A program made the translations under genes and the position numbers. Below, one piece after another: positions 1 through 9,755 of a DNA stretch of 64,000 nt (the first letter of the stretch is position 1; every line of letters starts with the position of its first letter). Source of the stretch: Tuctoria greenei (Eukaryota; Streptophyta; Magnoliopsida; Poales; Poaceae); the NCBI GenBank assembly GCA_036927565.1, contig JAYESD010000004.1:167001697-167065696 (forward strand), in the 5' to 3' direction. Below the pieces are notes generated by a model. The model saw only the letters and a list, made by a program, of their open reading frames with translations, searched no databases and was not told the DNA's origin.

Positions 1-280
1 ATTATAAATGGACCGGGCAGCACCCATTACTAGGGAGGCTAGGGGGCTAGCTCGCTTGGACTTCAACTCATTCACACTGAACACACACATTTACAACAGC
101 CATACAACTCACACCGTGAAGTAAGATATTACGCTCCAGCGGCCTGAACCACGTAAAACCATCATCTTACCATCTCTCATATGCGCAACCTCACCCGAGA
201 ACTAAGCCCTGGTGATCAAGAACCTCTACGGGCTGCTCGCATAGCAGGTCCGGGGGAAGTGTTGCAAGAACAATTCGACA
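1..280 (+). repeat. 5' LTR, downstream part only
   Basis: This stretch aligns with 3112-3383 with scattered substitutions and small indels. It begins at the TATA box (TATAAATG, 3-10) and ends in CGACA at 280, two bases before the PBS. It therefore represents the transcribed part of the LTR. The upstream part is outside the window. Confidence 0.8.
114..157 (+). other. Conserved 44-bp motif of the transcribed LTR region, copy 1
   Basis: The sequence begins CCGTGAAGTAAGATATTACG and ends AACCACGTAAA. The same 44-bp block is found at 3222-3265, 9584-9627, and on the minus strand at 13702-13745 and 25759-25802, always 83-111 bases downstream of an LTR TATA box. The flanking LTR sequence is much less alike between the families. 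Confidence 0.75.
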
Positions 281-282
281 TT

Positions 283-300
283 TGGCGCGCCAAGAAGGGG
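283..300 (+). other. Primer binding site
   Basis: TGGCGCGCCAAGAAGGGG lies two bases after the 5' LTR end. It differs at two positions from the PBS of the Tat-lineage element at 25617-25634. Both would prime from the same host tRNA; I do not name the tRNA because I could not check it. Confidence 0.75.
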
Positions 301-343
301 CTTTTTATCTCAAGAAGTGTCGCCTCCATCGCTACCAAAGCAC

Positions 344-835
344 CCAACTCTGGCACCTCTAGGAGGCCCGTCATCGACGTTTCTTAGCGTTGATGGTGGG
401 TGCCGCCGGAGCATCCAGCTCCGGCACCACCCAGGAGGCCCGTCGTCGATGTTTCTTAGCGTTGATGGTGGGCGCCGACGGAGCATCCAGCTCCGGTACC
501 ATCTAGGAGGCCCACCGTCGATGTTTCTTAGCATTGATGGTGGGCGTCACCGGAGCATCCAGCTCTGGCACTACCCAGGGGGCCAGCCGTCGACATTTCT
601 TAGTGTTAATGGTGGGCACCGCCGGAGCATCCAGCTGCGACACCATCCAGGAGGCCCGCCATCGACGTTTCTTAGCGTTGATGGTGGGCGCCGCCAGAGC
701 ATCTAGCTTCAGAATTACCCAAGGGGTTCGCCGTCAATGTTTCTTAGTGTTGATGGTTGGTGCCACTGGAGCATCTAGCACCGGCACCACCCAGGGGGGC
801 CATCGTCGATGTTCCACACGTTGAGGGTGGCATCA
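344..835 (+). repeat. 72-bp tandem repeat, about seven copies
   Basis: The marker GTTTCTTAGC (or a close variant) recurs at 379, 451, 523, 595, 667, 739 and 811, a spacing of exactly 72 bp each time with no indels. 72 is a multiple of three, and a plus-strand frame stays open from 317 to 706 with a 24-residue repeat containing a TFLSVDGG-like core. No start context or known domain supports a gene, so I treat the open frame as a by-product of the repeat or as a coding relic. Degenerate pieces with similar GGGGGCCGCCGGC sequence recur near 910-945 and 2265-2335. Confidence 0.85.
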
Positions 836-960
836 CCATGGTTTGGCAGCTACCTCGTTGCCATTGCCGATGAAGACTTCTCCGACGACGACCACACATC
901 TTAATTCAAGTCTGGCGCTCCCCAAGGGGCCGCCGGCATCAACTAGCAAGCTTCGCACTT

Positions 961-971
961 CGCCGGGGGAC
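961..971 (+). other. Polypurine tract before the 3' LTR
   Basis: CGCCGGGGGAC lies directly before the TGTCAGCG start of the 3' LTR at 972. A G-rich tract at this position is the normal plus-strand primer of LTR elements. Confidence 0.65.
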
Positions 972-1237
972 TGTCAGCGACATCATGTGACTCAGTGGTA
1001 GGTGTTCCCAATGAGTTGGGCACACCTACCAAGGGGTCTCTAAGGAGTCCCACGTGTTGGACGTCAAGCGGCTTCCGGTCGCCACGACAACAGCGTCGCC
1101 GTCTGCTGCGAGCGTGGACAACATGTGGGTATGCTTAAGGTATTTGTGGCGTATCCATGGGTCCTTCGATCATTCTCTTGTTTGGAGTCCTGTGATGCCA
1201 GATGGTCTCCCCCAGGAAAGGCCTACGCCAAGCTAGA

Positions 1238-2030
1238 GGTCCAGAGTGTACAGCCTGCTTAGACTGGTTTTGTACCCTAAGTGTGTGCACTCTACCTCCC
1301 CTGCGCTACCGCTGAGTACTGGGGGCCAGACGGCATACACTCTGAACAATGCGAACGCCAAAGAATCCAGAGTCTTTTGGTTATTCTCTTGCTAGAGGCC
1401 TCTTGGTGTTGAACGGTCCGTCCCCTAAAAGGCTAACACCAGCGGGAAGTCTAGAGTGTACAACCTGTTTAGTCTGGTCCTGCACCCTAAGCGTGTACAC
1501 TTTGCCTCCCTATCACAGTGGTTGAGTACTGGGGGCCAGTGGGCTCATACTCCTCCTAAGGCCAGTGGGAGGTCCTGCATCCTAAGCGTGTACACTTTGC
1601 CTCCTCAACACTACGGCTAAGTACTAGGGGGCTGGACGACTCATACTCCTGAACAAGGCAATAACCATAATCCGAATATTGTCACACTATATTACCATGT
1701 TCATTTAATTATGCATTAATTTATGTTCATAAAGTTATACTCATTTTCACATATTGTTTGTCATATCCACGGTCACTCTTTCCCTGTCTCGTCCTAATCG
1801 GAGTTATGCTATCCTGCTAAAGGTGGGCTCGTATGAGGTACCTGCAGTATGTTTGGGGTCCGATGGTCGTTTTCTTGTTCGGGGTCCATGGCACAGAATG
1901 ATTCTCACTCCTAAAAGGCTAACATCGAGCTGGAGGTCCAGGGTGTGCAGCCTGCTTAGCCTGATTCCATACCCTAAGCCTGTGCACCTTGCCTCCCAGT
2001 GCTAACAGCTGAGTACAGGGGGCCAGACGG
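1238..2030 (+). repeat. Spaced LTR repeat with GAGTACTGGGGGCC core, four copies
   Basis: Related blocks occur at about 1238-1335, 1450-1545, 1572-1635 (shortened) and 1938-2030. Each runs from a GTCCAGAGTGTACAGCC-like start through CCCTAAG-GTGTACACTT to a GAGTACTGGGGGCC-like end. They are separated by unrelated sequence, so this is a dispersed rather than a head-to-tail array. Confidence 0.7.
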
Positions 2031-2450
2031 TCATGCTCTAAGCAAGTCAGGGACAATACCCTGAATGGTGTCGCACTGAATTACTCGTGCCCCATATCTT
2101 AGCTATGGATCGTAAGCCACAATGAAACTAAAGAGCAGTGAAGTGGTGATCGGTGAGTGAAATTACTTTTGTCTATCGTTTGTACAGGACATACAAGGAG
2201 CCCGCCATCAATGTTCTACACATACGTGGTAGGCATTGTCGATGCTTCACCGAGTTCCGGCGCCACCCAAGGGGGCCGCCGGCGTCACTTCTCAGAGATC
2301 CGGCGCCCCCCAAGGGGGCCACCGGCATCACTTTTAAAAGACAAGATGAAGGATCCACCTGTGGGATCATCACCTCTCCCAAGGTGGGCCTAGAAGCCAC
2401 TGTTGGTACCCTACAGATCGGGTACCCTCGCGTATAAGCTAGAAAAAACT

Positions 2451-2725
2451 CCAGGCCCTTGCTCCCACCGAGAAGGGCTTTAGAGCTGTCGTGTGTCCTC
2501 CGGTTCTGAGCCCTTGCTCCTAGCGAGGATGGCTCCAGAGCTGCCACACGTCCTCTGGCTCCAAGCCCTTGCTCCCACTGAGGAGGGCTCCAGAGCTGCC
2601 ATGCGTCCTACATCTCCGGTCTCTTGCTCCCACCGAGGAGGGCTCCAGAGCTGCCATGCGTCCTCCGATTCCAAGCCTTTTCTCCCACCGAGAAGGGCTT
2701 TGGGGCTGCCATGTGTCCCATGACC
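2451..2725 (+). repeat. 55-bp tandem repeat, five copies
   Basis: The marker GCTCC(C) recurs at 2461, 2516, 2571, 2626 and 2681, a spacing of exactly 55 bp. Each unit reads roughly CTTGCTCCCACCGAGGAGGG followed by CTCCAGAGCTGCCATGCGTCC. The array ends about 390 bp upstream of the LTR TATA box, within the U3 region, so it could act as an enhancer-like array; that role is inference. Confidence 0.85.
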
Positions 2726-3110
2726 TGCAATGGGCCATGGGCCCCGAAGAGTAAAGGGCGGTGCGTCCTGTCCAATTGCGCATTGAAGGCACACACCTTC
2801 CCCAGGTGCACAGGTGTGGTGCATGCCCCTGTCAAGTACCGCTGCATCCAATCACATCGTAGTGAAGGCGCCGTAGGGCTACCATACACTGCCAAGTTGT
2901 GGTAGCTTACGGCGACAAGACGGATGGGACATCCCCTATCACCATCAGCGACTACGCATAACCACTGGCGCCCGATGAGGCATCACGACGAGTCTTTAAG
3001 CCGTGGTCAGAGGCAGCTTACGCAAGAAGCCTTAGATCTTGTACAGGATAAGATCACCCCCGGCCACCTGTCGGGCCCTAGACCCCACTTGTAAGTTGTC
3101 TAGCCTTGAC

Positions 3111-3118
3111 TATAAAAG
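3111..3118 (+). promoter_or_regulatory. TATA box of the 3' LTR
   Basis: TATAAAAG within CTTGACTATAAAAGGACAGG. The same position in the 5' LTR reads TATAAATG (3-10). The conserved 44-bp motif follows 111 bases downstream in both LTRs. Confidence 0.65.
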
Positions 3119-3221
3119 GACAGGGCAGCACCCGTTACTGGGGAGGCCGGGGGGCTGGTCCGCTCGGGCTTCAACTCATTCAAACTGAACACACGCATTC
3201 ACACTAGCAATACAACTCACA

Positions 3222-3265
3222 CCGTGGAGTAGGGTATTATGCTCCGATGGCCCAAACCACGTAAA
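3222..3265 (+). other. Conserved 44-bp LTR motif, copy 2
   Basis: This is the copy in the 3' LTR, starting CCGTGGAGTAGGGTATTATG and ending AACCACGTAAA. It lies in the transcribed part of the LTR. Confidence 0.75.
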
Positions 3266-3388
3266 ACCACCATCTCACCATCTCTCAGACGCGTAACCTA
3301 ACCCGAGGACTAAGCGCTGCAGATCAAGAAAATCCGCAGGCTGCTCGCATAGCCAGTCTGGGGGAAGTATCGCAAGAATGACATAGAC

Positions 3389-4440
3389 TAATCCGTTTTT
3401 CCAGAGACTTGAACCCTTGGTGTGACATTGGACTTTTTCGAAGTCATACCGGACTAGTTCAGTCCTTTGAGAGTAGTCCAATTTTGAATGGTCAAAACCT
3501 CTCTATGCGACATCAGTCTTGTCCGATGTCCTACAGACTAGTCCAATATATTAGGGTTTTGCACTTAACACTTACAATTGTGGAGGGACTTAACCAAGGA
3601 GACAAAACTCTTCACAAAGCACTACTCTGGTGTCAACCACGAACTAGTCCAGGCATGTAAAAACCTAATGCTCATTTTCAGGACTTCTATAAAAAGGAGA
3701 CCCCTGACTCATTTCACACAAATCTTGAACCCTAGCACTGCCACTGCATCCAGTAGCACAAAAACACTCCTCTCCTCACATTCTAAGTCCCTAAGAGTAA
3801 AATTATTGGGATTTGGGAATTGGGAAAGGGAGAGTGACGATCTCATCGACATTGAGCTCTTCGGTTTGATCTCTCACACAATTTTTGATCTTGTATAATT
3901 CTTCGAGTGTGTTGATCATACTTTTGTTTGTAATCTTGTGGAAGCCCTCAACTTGTGAGAAAGCCGCAAAACTCAGTGATTACCCATTGTGATAGTGAGA
4001 ATCAAGTTGGCCTTTGTGGTAACTTGGTGAGGGAAGGGTTGGTGAAGTCCCGACCTTTTATAATCTCCTCGTCGAGGACGTAGATCCCATGTGTGAAATT
4101 GAACCTCGGTAAAAATTGCTTGTCTCTTGTGTTCTTGATTCATAGTTCTTACTATCATTACTAGCTAGAGCATAGACTTGATCATTATCGGAATTCATAT
4201 TAATCTTGCTATCCACGTGCAAACTAGTCTTCCTACATACTTCTTAAAGTTGTTAGAATAGTTTACTACCTTACGCTGTGAAAAAATTGAAAAAAAATAC
4301 CCAAAAGAATAAGTTTGCTTGTTTTGCTGACTAACCCCACACTAGTCCACTCACAACAGACTAGTCTGGTCTCTGGAATTTGACAACTTAATTAGTGTTT
4401 CAGGATATCAAAAAACCTATTCACTCCCCACTAGGTTACA
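3389..4440 (+). repeat. Copia-type LTR fragment, plus orientation
   Basis: There is no coding domain. A TATA box (TATAAAAA, 3688-3695) is followed by an untranslated-type stretch, and the block ends with AAAAAACCTATTCACTCCCC then ACTAGGTTACA at about 4440. That ending resembles the 3' end of grass SIRE/Opie-type LTRs. ACTAGT, usually as ACTAGTCC or its complement, recurs at about 3453, 3537, 3645, 4225, 4342 and 4363. The left part was interrupted by the small LTR element or lies off the window. Confidence 0.5.
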
Positions 4441-6372
4441 TTCATTGCGGCAATAACTAAGGTAGTCACCCTGAGAGGGCACCCTTTGCTTTGCAGGTAG
4501 TAGCGTTGTGAGTCATCCGCATCTCGTGAATCAAGCGATAGAACAATCAACAAATGCAGGAAAGGAATATCATAACAATACAACCTTTCCATTCCGAATC
4601 TCGGAGACACATTACAACATGTGAACATCTCCTATAGTGCTGGTAAAAAGGAGTTCAACAAAATTTGTTTGACAATTTTTGGAGTTTCCTACATGGAGAT
4701 ATGATTTTTCAAATTTTGAATATTTTTTGAATTATTCTTTCCCAAGAAAATCAACACACAAGCTGTCAGCTGGGAACCAAGCGCTACAGCAGCCACTTCG
4801 ACACAAACCACACAGAGGGCATAGGATTACAGTGTAAAGGCACATAGGATCACAAAATGCAGAGATCCACGGGGGTGCCTCTTTCGGCTAACAGCTGGGC
4901 CCACAGAGCCACCGTCTTCAACCTCGAGATAGGAGGCTCGGGCGGTGGCGCTGGGCGGCGGTAAGCGGCGGTGCTTCGCCAAAGTTGAGGAACACTGCTC
5001 CAACCTCAGTGAATTTTGCCACCAGGGTGTATTTCGGCACGGAGCACATGATGGAAGGGTCGGCTTTGGTCGACGTGGCCAGAAACATGCTGTCGGCGGT
5101 GGCGATGGCTAGATGAACTCTAGCGAGCATGTTATCGCTCGCCGGTTGAGTATTTGACTCAGAAATTGCTCCCAGAGCACTGTCATGACAAGATAAACTT
5201 AAAAGTGAATCAAGTTTGCGAAGAAAGTAACTTGAACACGGATTTCAATGGTCGCTAGGTCCAAACAGGGGTGCGGTGTGGAAAATTTCATTTTCGGCTT
5301 GGTTTCTTGACCATTTTCTTATCTAGTTGCTTGGATAAGTTTGCAAGCACGTCTGTGACACATTCCCTAGTGGGAATGAAGGTTGGTTGAGGATATATGA
5401 TGAATTTTTTAGTTGAATGTGCTCAGTTCTATGTAACAGCCTGTACAAGATTTATGAATACGATGAACTGATGCTATGAAAGTACAAGCATGCTTGAGAC
5501 ATCAAAGAAGACGTCAAGGTGACCCTGGGGGTTGGTTTGGTCGAGCTGGAGAGGCTTTGAGATGGCCTGGTGAGTGGATCACCGTGGTGACCCAAAAACT
5601 CCAAGAGGAAGCAGAAAATGCCTCGATGCATCCAGGTGATGGAGGAAGCAAGGTTTGCACGCGTCGGAGAGGTAGAGAGAAGGCGTGCGACGAGCTCGGC
5701 CGAGTGAGTAGACGTTGGAGAGGAGCTGACAATGTTGCACACGGAGCAGCGTTAAGCTTCGAGCAGCAGCGCTCGAGCTAAGCAAGAGGAATAGCAGAAG
5801 GCAAAGAGGAAAATAAAGGCATTGCTTTGGGCTGGAAAAGATCAGCAGGGGATAAGGGCAAGCAGGTGATCTTCTGTTTTGAGGAGAAGAACAGCAAGCA
5901 GCTGCATGGGAAGCCCTGTGCCGCGCAAAACCAAGGAGCTTTCCTCTTTGCCCTGGCAGGTAGGTCCCGCCTCTCTGTCTCCCCTTATCCTCATTCAAAA
6001 ACAAATATAAATAACACTTGTGCTAAAAAATTGATGAATCTTGGCAGAGTGGGCAGATCAGATGTAAAGAATACTTAACTGAATTCTGGATTGTTGCTCA
6101 AGTTGAGATTGAATTTCAATTTAAATTACACTTATATTCACTAGCCCTATAACTCCTCCATAATTTGCAAAAACTCGCAAGAACACTAAATCAAATATGT
6201 TGATCACATAGAAGAAAATACTTTTGACTTTTGACTGAACCACATTCGGAAATTAATCTGTGTTTGAATTCCTGCCTTATGGTTTGATTTGAGTTCAATT
6301 CAAAGGAATGTTTTAATTTGACTTTACTGCAGGGACTGGTGGAAGCATCAGATGGGTGTGATTTTAAATTCT
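4441..6372 (-). repeat. 3' LTR of a Tekay/Del-like element, probably truncated
   Basis: It lies directly downstream (minus strand) of a pol gene ending in a chromodomain, where the 3' LTR is expected. The junction near 6372 reads, on the minus strand, GAGATTCTTTTAAGAGGTGA and then ATCACACCC, close to the usual Del/Tekay polypurine tract and LTR start. AT-rich sequence fills 6000-6372 and a GC-rich block fills 5450-5960. The other end is unclear because sequence near 4441 does not match the 5' LTR start at 13003. Open frames here (for example 5579-6004 minus) show no domain. Confidence 0.5.
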
Positions 6373-6434
6373 TCACCTCTTAAAAGAATCTCGTTCCAAA
6401 ATTATGAATGATGGAAATGGGATGGGAATGATTA

Positions 6435-7296
6435 TTACTGGAGATATGGCGATAACAACTCCGGATGATTGAATTGAATAAATTTATCACTTTCCCAAGT
6501 AGCCTCATCGGAGGTGTGGTTCTTCCATAACAATTTAAAGAAGTGCAACGTACAATTCCTTGCGGCACGAGGCTTTTTGTCAATTATATGGACTGTGTAC
6601 TTGACATAGGTGAGATCCGGCTTCAATTCTTCTATGCCCTCCATGAGAACCCCTGCTAGAGTTTGGAGACACTTCCTCAACTGAGATACATGGAAGATGC
6701 CATGAATTCGTGACAATGACACCGGTAGCTCAAGACGATAAGCCATGGGCCCACATTTTTCCGTGATGTAGAATGGATCAATAAAGCGGGGAGCAAGCTT
6801 TCCCTTAACTCCAAAGCAATGAATCCCTTTCATCAGAGGGACACGGATAAATATGTGGTCTCTGATGTCAAATTTTAGGGATGACATTGTTTGCCTACAT
6901 AACTTTTTTGTCAAGATTAAGCAGCTTTCAAATTAGCTTCAACAACATTAACTCATTCTTCGGCTTCATTAATGAGATCAATCCCGAATATGATCCTTTC
7001 ACTGGGTTCACACAAATTTAGTGGTGTGCCACATTTTTGGCCGTGGAGAGCCTCATACGGTACCATCTTGATACTCGTTTCATAACTGTTGTTTTATGAG
7101 AATTCTTTTAATAGTAAATGATCATCCCCATTTTTTCCATGGTAGATGGCACATGCTCATAGCATGTAATCAAGAATTTGGTTCACCCTCTCAGTTTGAT
7201 CATCAGTTTGAGGGTGTACGGTCGAGAGAAAGACTATACAAAGATCCATATAGACCACATGTAAGCTTGGTTCCTCATCTTCACTCGGAGTGGCGG
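6435..7296 (-). pseudogene. Integrase C-terminus with chromodomain, plus integrase core remnant
   Basis: The frame at 6435-6914 holds the integrase C-terminal domain (LSRIHGIFHVSQLRKCL) followed by a chromodomain. In the chromodomain the block LLWKNHTSDEATWESDKF matches the family's W-x-N/G-H-x4-A-T-W-E pattern. Chromodomains guide integration of chromoviruses to marked chromatin. Upstream (6915-7296) only about 380 bp separates it from RNase H. That stretch retains a piece of the integrase core in shifted frames, while the zinc-binding domain and the first catalytic residues are missing. This is a large internal deletion, so the enzyme is dead. Confidence 0.75.
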
Positions 7297-8820
7297 TCAA
7301 GTTATGAAATGAGACTTTCTACCAAGAGCATTGGCAACCACATTGGCTTTGTCAGAATGATAGTGAATGTCAAGTTCATGGTCCTTAATCAGCTCCAACC
7401 ATCTCCATTGCCTCATATTTAATTCCTTATGAGTGAAAGTGTACTTCAAATTTTTATTGTATGCGTATAGATGCAGTAGTTTTCCCATTAAGTAGTGCAT
7501 CCACATCTTCAATACCAGGACCACCTCAGCTAGCTCAAGTTCGTGAGTCGGATAGTGCTGCTCATGGTAATGGAGATGATGTTATCCACATGCAATCATG
7601 CGTCCATCTTGCATAAGAACAAATCCCAATCAGATGTTGGATGCATCACAATAAACACCTAAAGATTTAGTGGTATCCGGTTGAGCCAAAACTGGTGATG
7701 TTGTGAGATGCTTCTTAAGGATTTGGAAGGCCTCCTCACATGCTTCAGTCCACATACTTGCTGCCCTTCTTTAATTAATTCATCATAGGTTTAGCAATTT
7801 TGGAGAAACTTGTAATGAATCTACGGTAGTAACCCGCTAAACCCAAGAAGCTATGAATTTCATGAACAGATTCGGAGAATTCCATTTTAACTCTTGCACC
7901 ACATTGCTTGGATCAATCGCAATGCCTTCTGCTAAAATAATGTAACTAAGAAATAACACTTTGTTAACCCAAAACTCACTTTTTCTGAATTTAGCATATA
8001 GCTTGTGATCTTACAATTGTTGGAGAATGATATGCAAATGTTCAACGTGTTCTTCCTCTGATTTAGAATAAACTAAAATGTCATCTATGAAGACCATGAC
8101 GAAATTATACAACTTCAGCATGAACACTGAATTCATAGGTACATAAAGTGAATCGAGGCATTGGTGAGACCAAAAGACTCACGAGATACTCATATAGTTC
8201 GTACCTTGTCGAGAATGTCATTTACGGATAATATTTTGCATGTATCCTTATTTGGTGGTAACCGGACCAAAGATCCATCTTGGAGAATAACTTAGCATGC
8301 ACTAATTGATTGAACAATATGTTAATATGTGATATTGGATACTTATTTTTGATCGTGATGACTTTTAACTGACGATAATCAACATACAACTTTAGCATCT
8401 CGTCCTTCTTCTTCTTCTTCTTCTTCTTCACAAAGAGAGTCGAGCATCCCCAAGGTGACGAGCTCGAACAAATGAAACCTTTATCCATAAGTTCCTTCAG
8501 TTGCTCCTTCAACTCAGCAAGTTCATTCGTTGCCAATTTATATGGCCTTTGAGAGATCTGTGTGGTTCCTAGTGCTAGTTCAATTTTGAGCTCGTCGTCA
8601 CTCTCGGGCTCACACCCCGTAGATCATTGCGCAACACATTTGTATATTCATGGACCACTGGAATATCCTCAAGCTTGAGAGTTTTGATGCGATATGCAGC
8701 TAAATTTTCTTGAACAAGGCTTTCAAGAAAGAGAGTATGAGGTCCGTGAAGTGGAGAATCCAATTGAATGATTCGGGCTCCGATGTCAAGAATGGACCTA
8801 TGGTGATTTAACCAGGACAT
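7297..8820 (-). pseudogene. Reverse transcriptase and RNase H, degraded
   Basis: On the minus strand, 8820-8575 holds the protease/RT linker. The frame at 8536-8222 holds the RT N-terminus with a proline-free KGFICSSSSPWG motif, VDYRQL and KMDLWSGYHQIRI. The active-site block is visible as VFIDDILVYSK near 8055-8087 in another frame. RNase H ends at 7297 with the typical RWLELIKDHELDIHYH and ANVVANALGRKSH. Stops and frame changes separate these pieces. A stretch of eight lysines (from an AAG repeat at 8405-8429) replaces the usual short KKKDG segment. Confidence 0.75.
8405..8429 (-). repeat. (AAG)n microsatellite inside the RT gene
   Basis: About eight CTT units on the plus strand read as AAG (lysine) on the minus strand. 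They fall exactly where Tekay-type RTs have the VKKKDG motif, so the repeat probably grew by slippage from that lysine run. Confidence 0.85.
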
Positions 8821-8885
8821 TCCAATATAACATCAATATTTTGACCGTTGAGATTGATGAAGGTGGTGGGATACACTTTTCCACC

Positions 8886-9750
8886 TGTCGGTACCCTGAG
8901 TACTATATACCCCTTGGGATTGCAAAGATCTCAAGGGAATATCATCTACTTGATTTGAAGACCTTCGGAGGCCCACATGTCAGACATGACCGGACCCACT
9001 TCCCCAACATGGTTGGTCCTAGGGTTGCCACGTGTACTATCAAACCGGAACTACCGCCCCCAAGGGGGAAGCTCCGGGCTATGTACCATAGAGGCACCCC
9101 CGGACCTAACCCCAGACTGAGGGAAGCTCCAGAACTGACACGTGTTAGGTAGCACCGGACCTATCTGTTTCCCACAGTACTCTCCAGAGCTGCCACGTGT
9201 CCAACCATCGGATCTTCAGCCTCCAACCTCCAGAAGACTTCACAACGGCTCCGGATCTTCAAAGGGGAATCAAGGATTTCAAGACCCAATTAAGTGTCAT
9301 TAATACTATGTTAATGATACACGATCGGACGACCTTAATTACCAGTAACGGTGCTATCAAAGCCCGTAACTTGGGTATTAAGGGCAATTAAGCGCATCAA
9401 ATGTGTATCAATATTAGTAACCGCCGAGGCCACATGTCGGGCCAGGCTAACTTGTAACGGCCTGCCCTTGTACTATAAAAGGACATGCCGACGATACATA
9501 GGACAGGCGAACAGACGCTACGCGCTCACTCTACACTCTGAACTCGCTTTGAGCTCATACATCCAATACAACACCAACACACCCCGTGGAGTAGGGTATT
9601 ACGCTCAGGCGGCCTAAACCACGTAAATCTCCGTGTCTCTTGTGTCATTTATACTTCACCTTCTTGAATCTCCGCGCGCCCACACCGAACCTCAAACTCC
9701 TCTAACACTTTAGCAATGTCGGGAGATCTGCCAGATCAAAACCACCGACA
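8886..9750 (+). repeat. Solo LTR of the Tat-lineage family
   Basis: The block starts TGTCGGTACC and ends CACCGACA, and is flanked by a perfect 5-bp duplication CCACC (8881-8885 and 9751-9755). It is related to the LTRs of the Tat-lineage element (13579-14417, 25637-26474) but in the opposite orientation. It has a TATA box (TATAAAAG, 9474-9481) and the conserved 44-bp motif (9584-9627). No internal sequence follows, so it arose by LTR-LTR recombination. It interrupts the Tekay-like pol between its protease and RT. Confidence 0.9.
9584..9627 (+). other. Conserved 44-bp LTR motif, copy 3
   Basis: This copy lies in the solo LTR, 110 bases downstream of its TATA box, reading CCGTGGAGTAGGGTATTACG and ending AACCACGTAAA. 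Confidence 0.75.
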
Positions 9751-9755
9751 CCACC

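Larger units (their letters stand above)
1..3383 (+). mobile_element. Small non-autonomous LTR retrotransposon, 5' end cut by window
   Basis: The first 280 bases are repeated at 3112-3383, which marks them as the 3' part of a 5' LTR and the end of a 3' LTR. Between them lie a primer binding site (283-300), a 72-bp tandem repeat (344-835) and a purine-rich tract (962-970) directly before the second LTR at 972. The interior is only 691 bp and encodes no gag or pol domain, so replication must depend on proteins supplied by another element. The PBS is nearly the same as that of the Tat-lineage element at 13579-26474, so a Tat-type helper is a reasonable inference. The base directly after the element starts TAGAC (3384-3388), the probable target duplication; its partner lies outside the window. 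Confidence 0.8.
972..3383 (+). repeat. 3' LTR, 2412 bp
   Basis: The LTR starts TGTCAGCGAC and ends AATGACA, so it has TG...CA ends. Its last 272 bases match the 5' LTR remnant at 1-280. It holds two repeat systems: a spaced repeat of about 90 bp (1238-2030) and a 55-bp tandem array (2451-2725). Its TATA box is at 3111-3118. No open frame with a known domain is present, and the short frames seen across the 55-bp array come from the repeat itself. Confidence 0.75.

Noticed and set aside
317..706. 129-codon plus-strand frame over the 72-bp repeat as a gene
   Set aside because: It stays open because the repeat length is a multiple of three; no start context, domain or conservation supports it.
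344..835. CRISPR-like or satellite array
   Set aside because: Units are contiguous without spacers, inside an LTR element, and the genome is plant; it is a minisatellite.
2157..2905. Several overlapping 60-124-codon frames on both strands
   Set aside because: All are produced by the 55-bp array and neighbouring GC-rich LTR sequence.
5452..6004. 141-codon minus frame with a leucine-rich, signal-like stretch
   Set aside because: It lies inside the Tekay-like 3' LTR; hydrophobic residues come from C/T-rich sequence and there is no domain.
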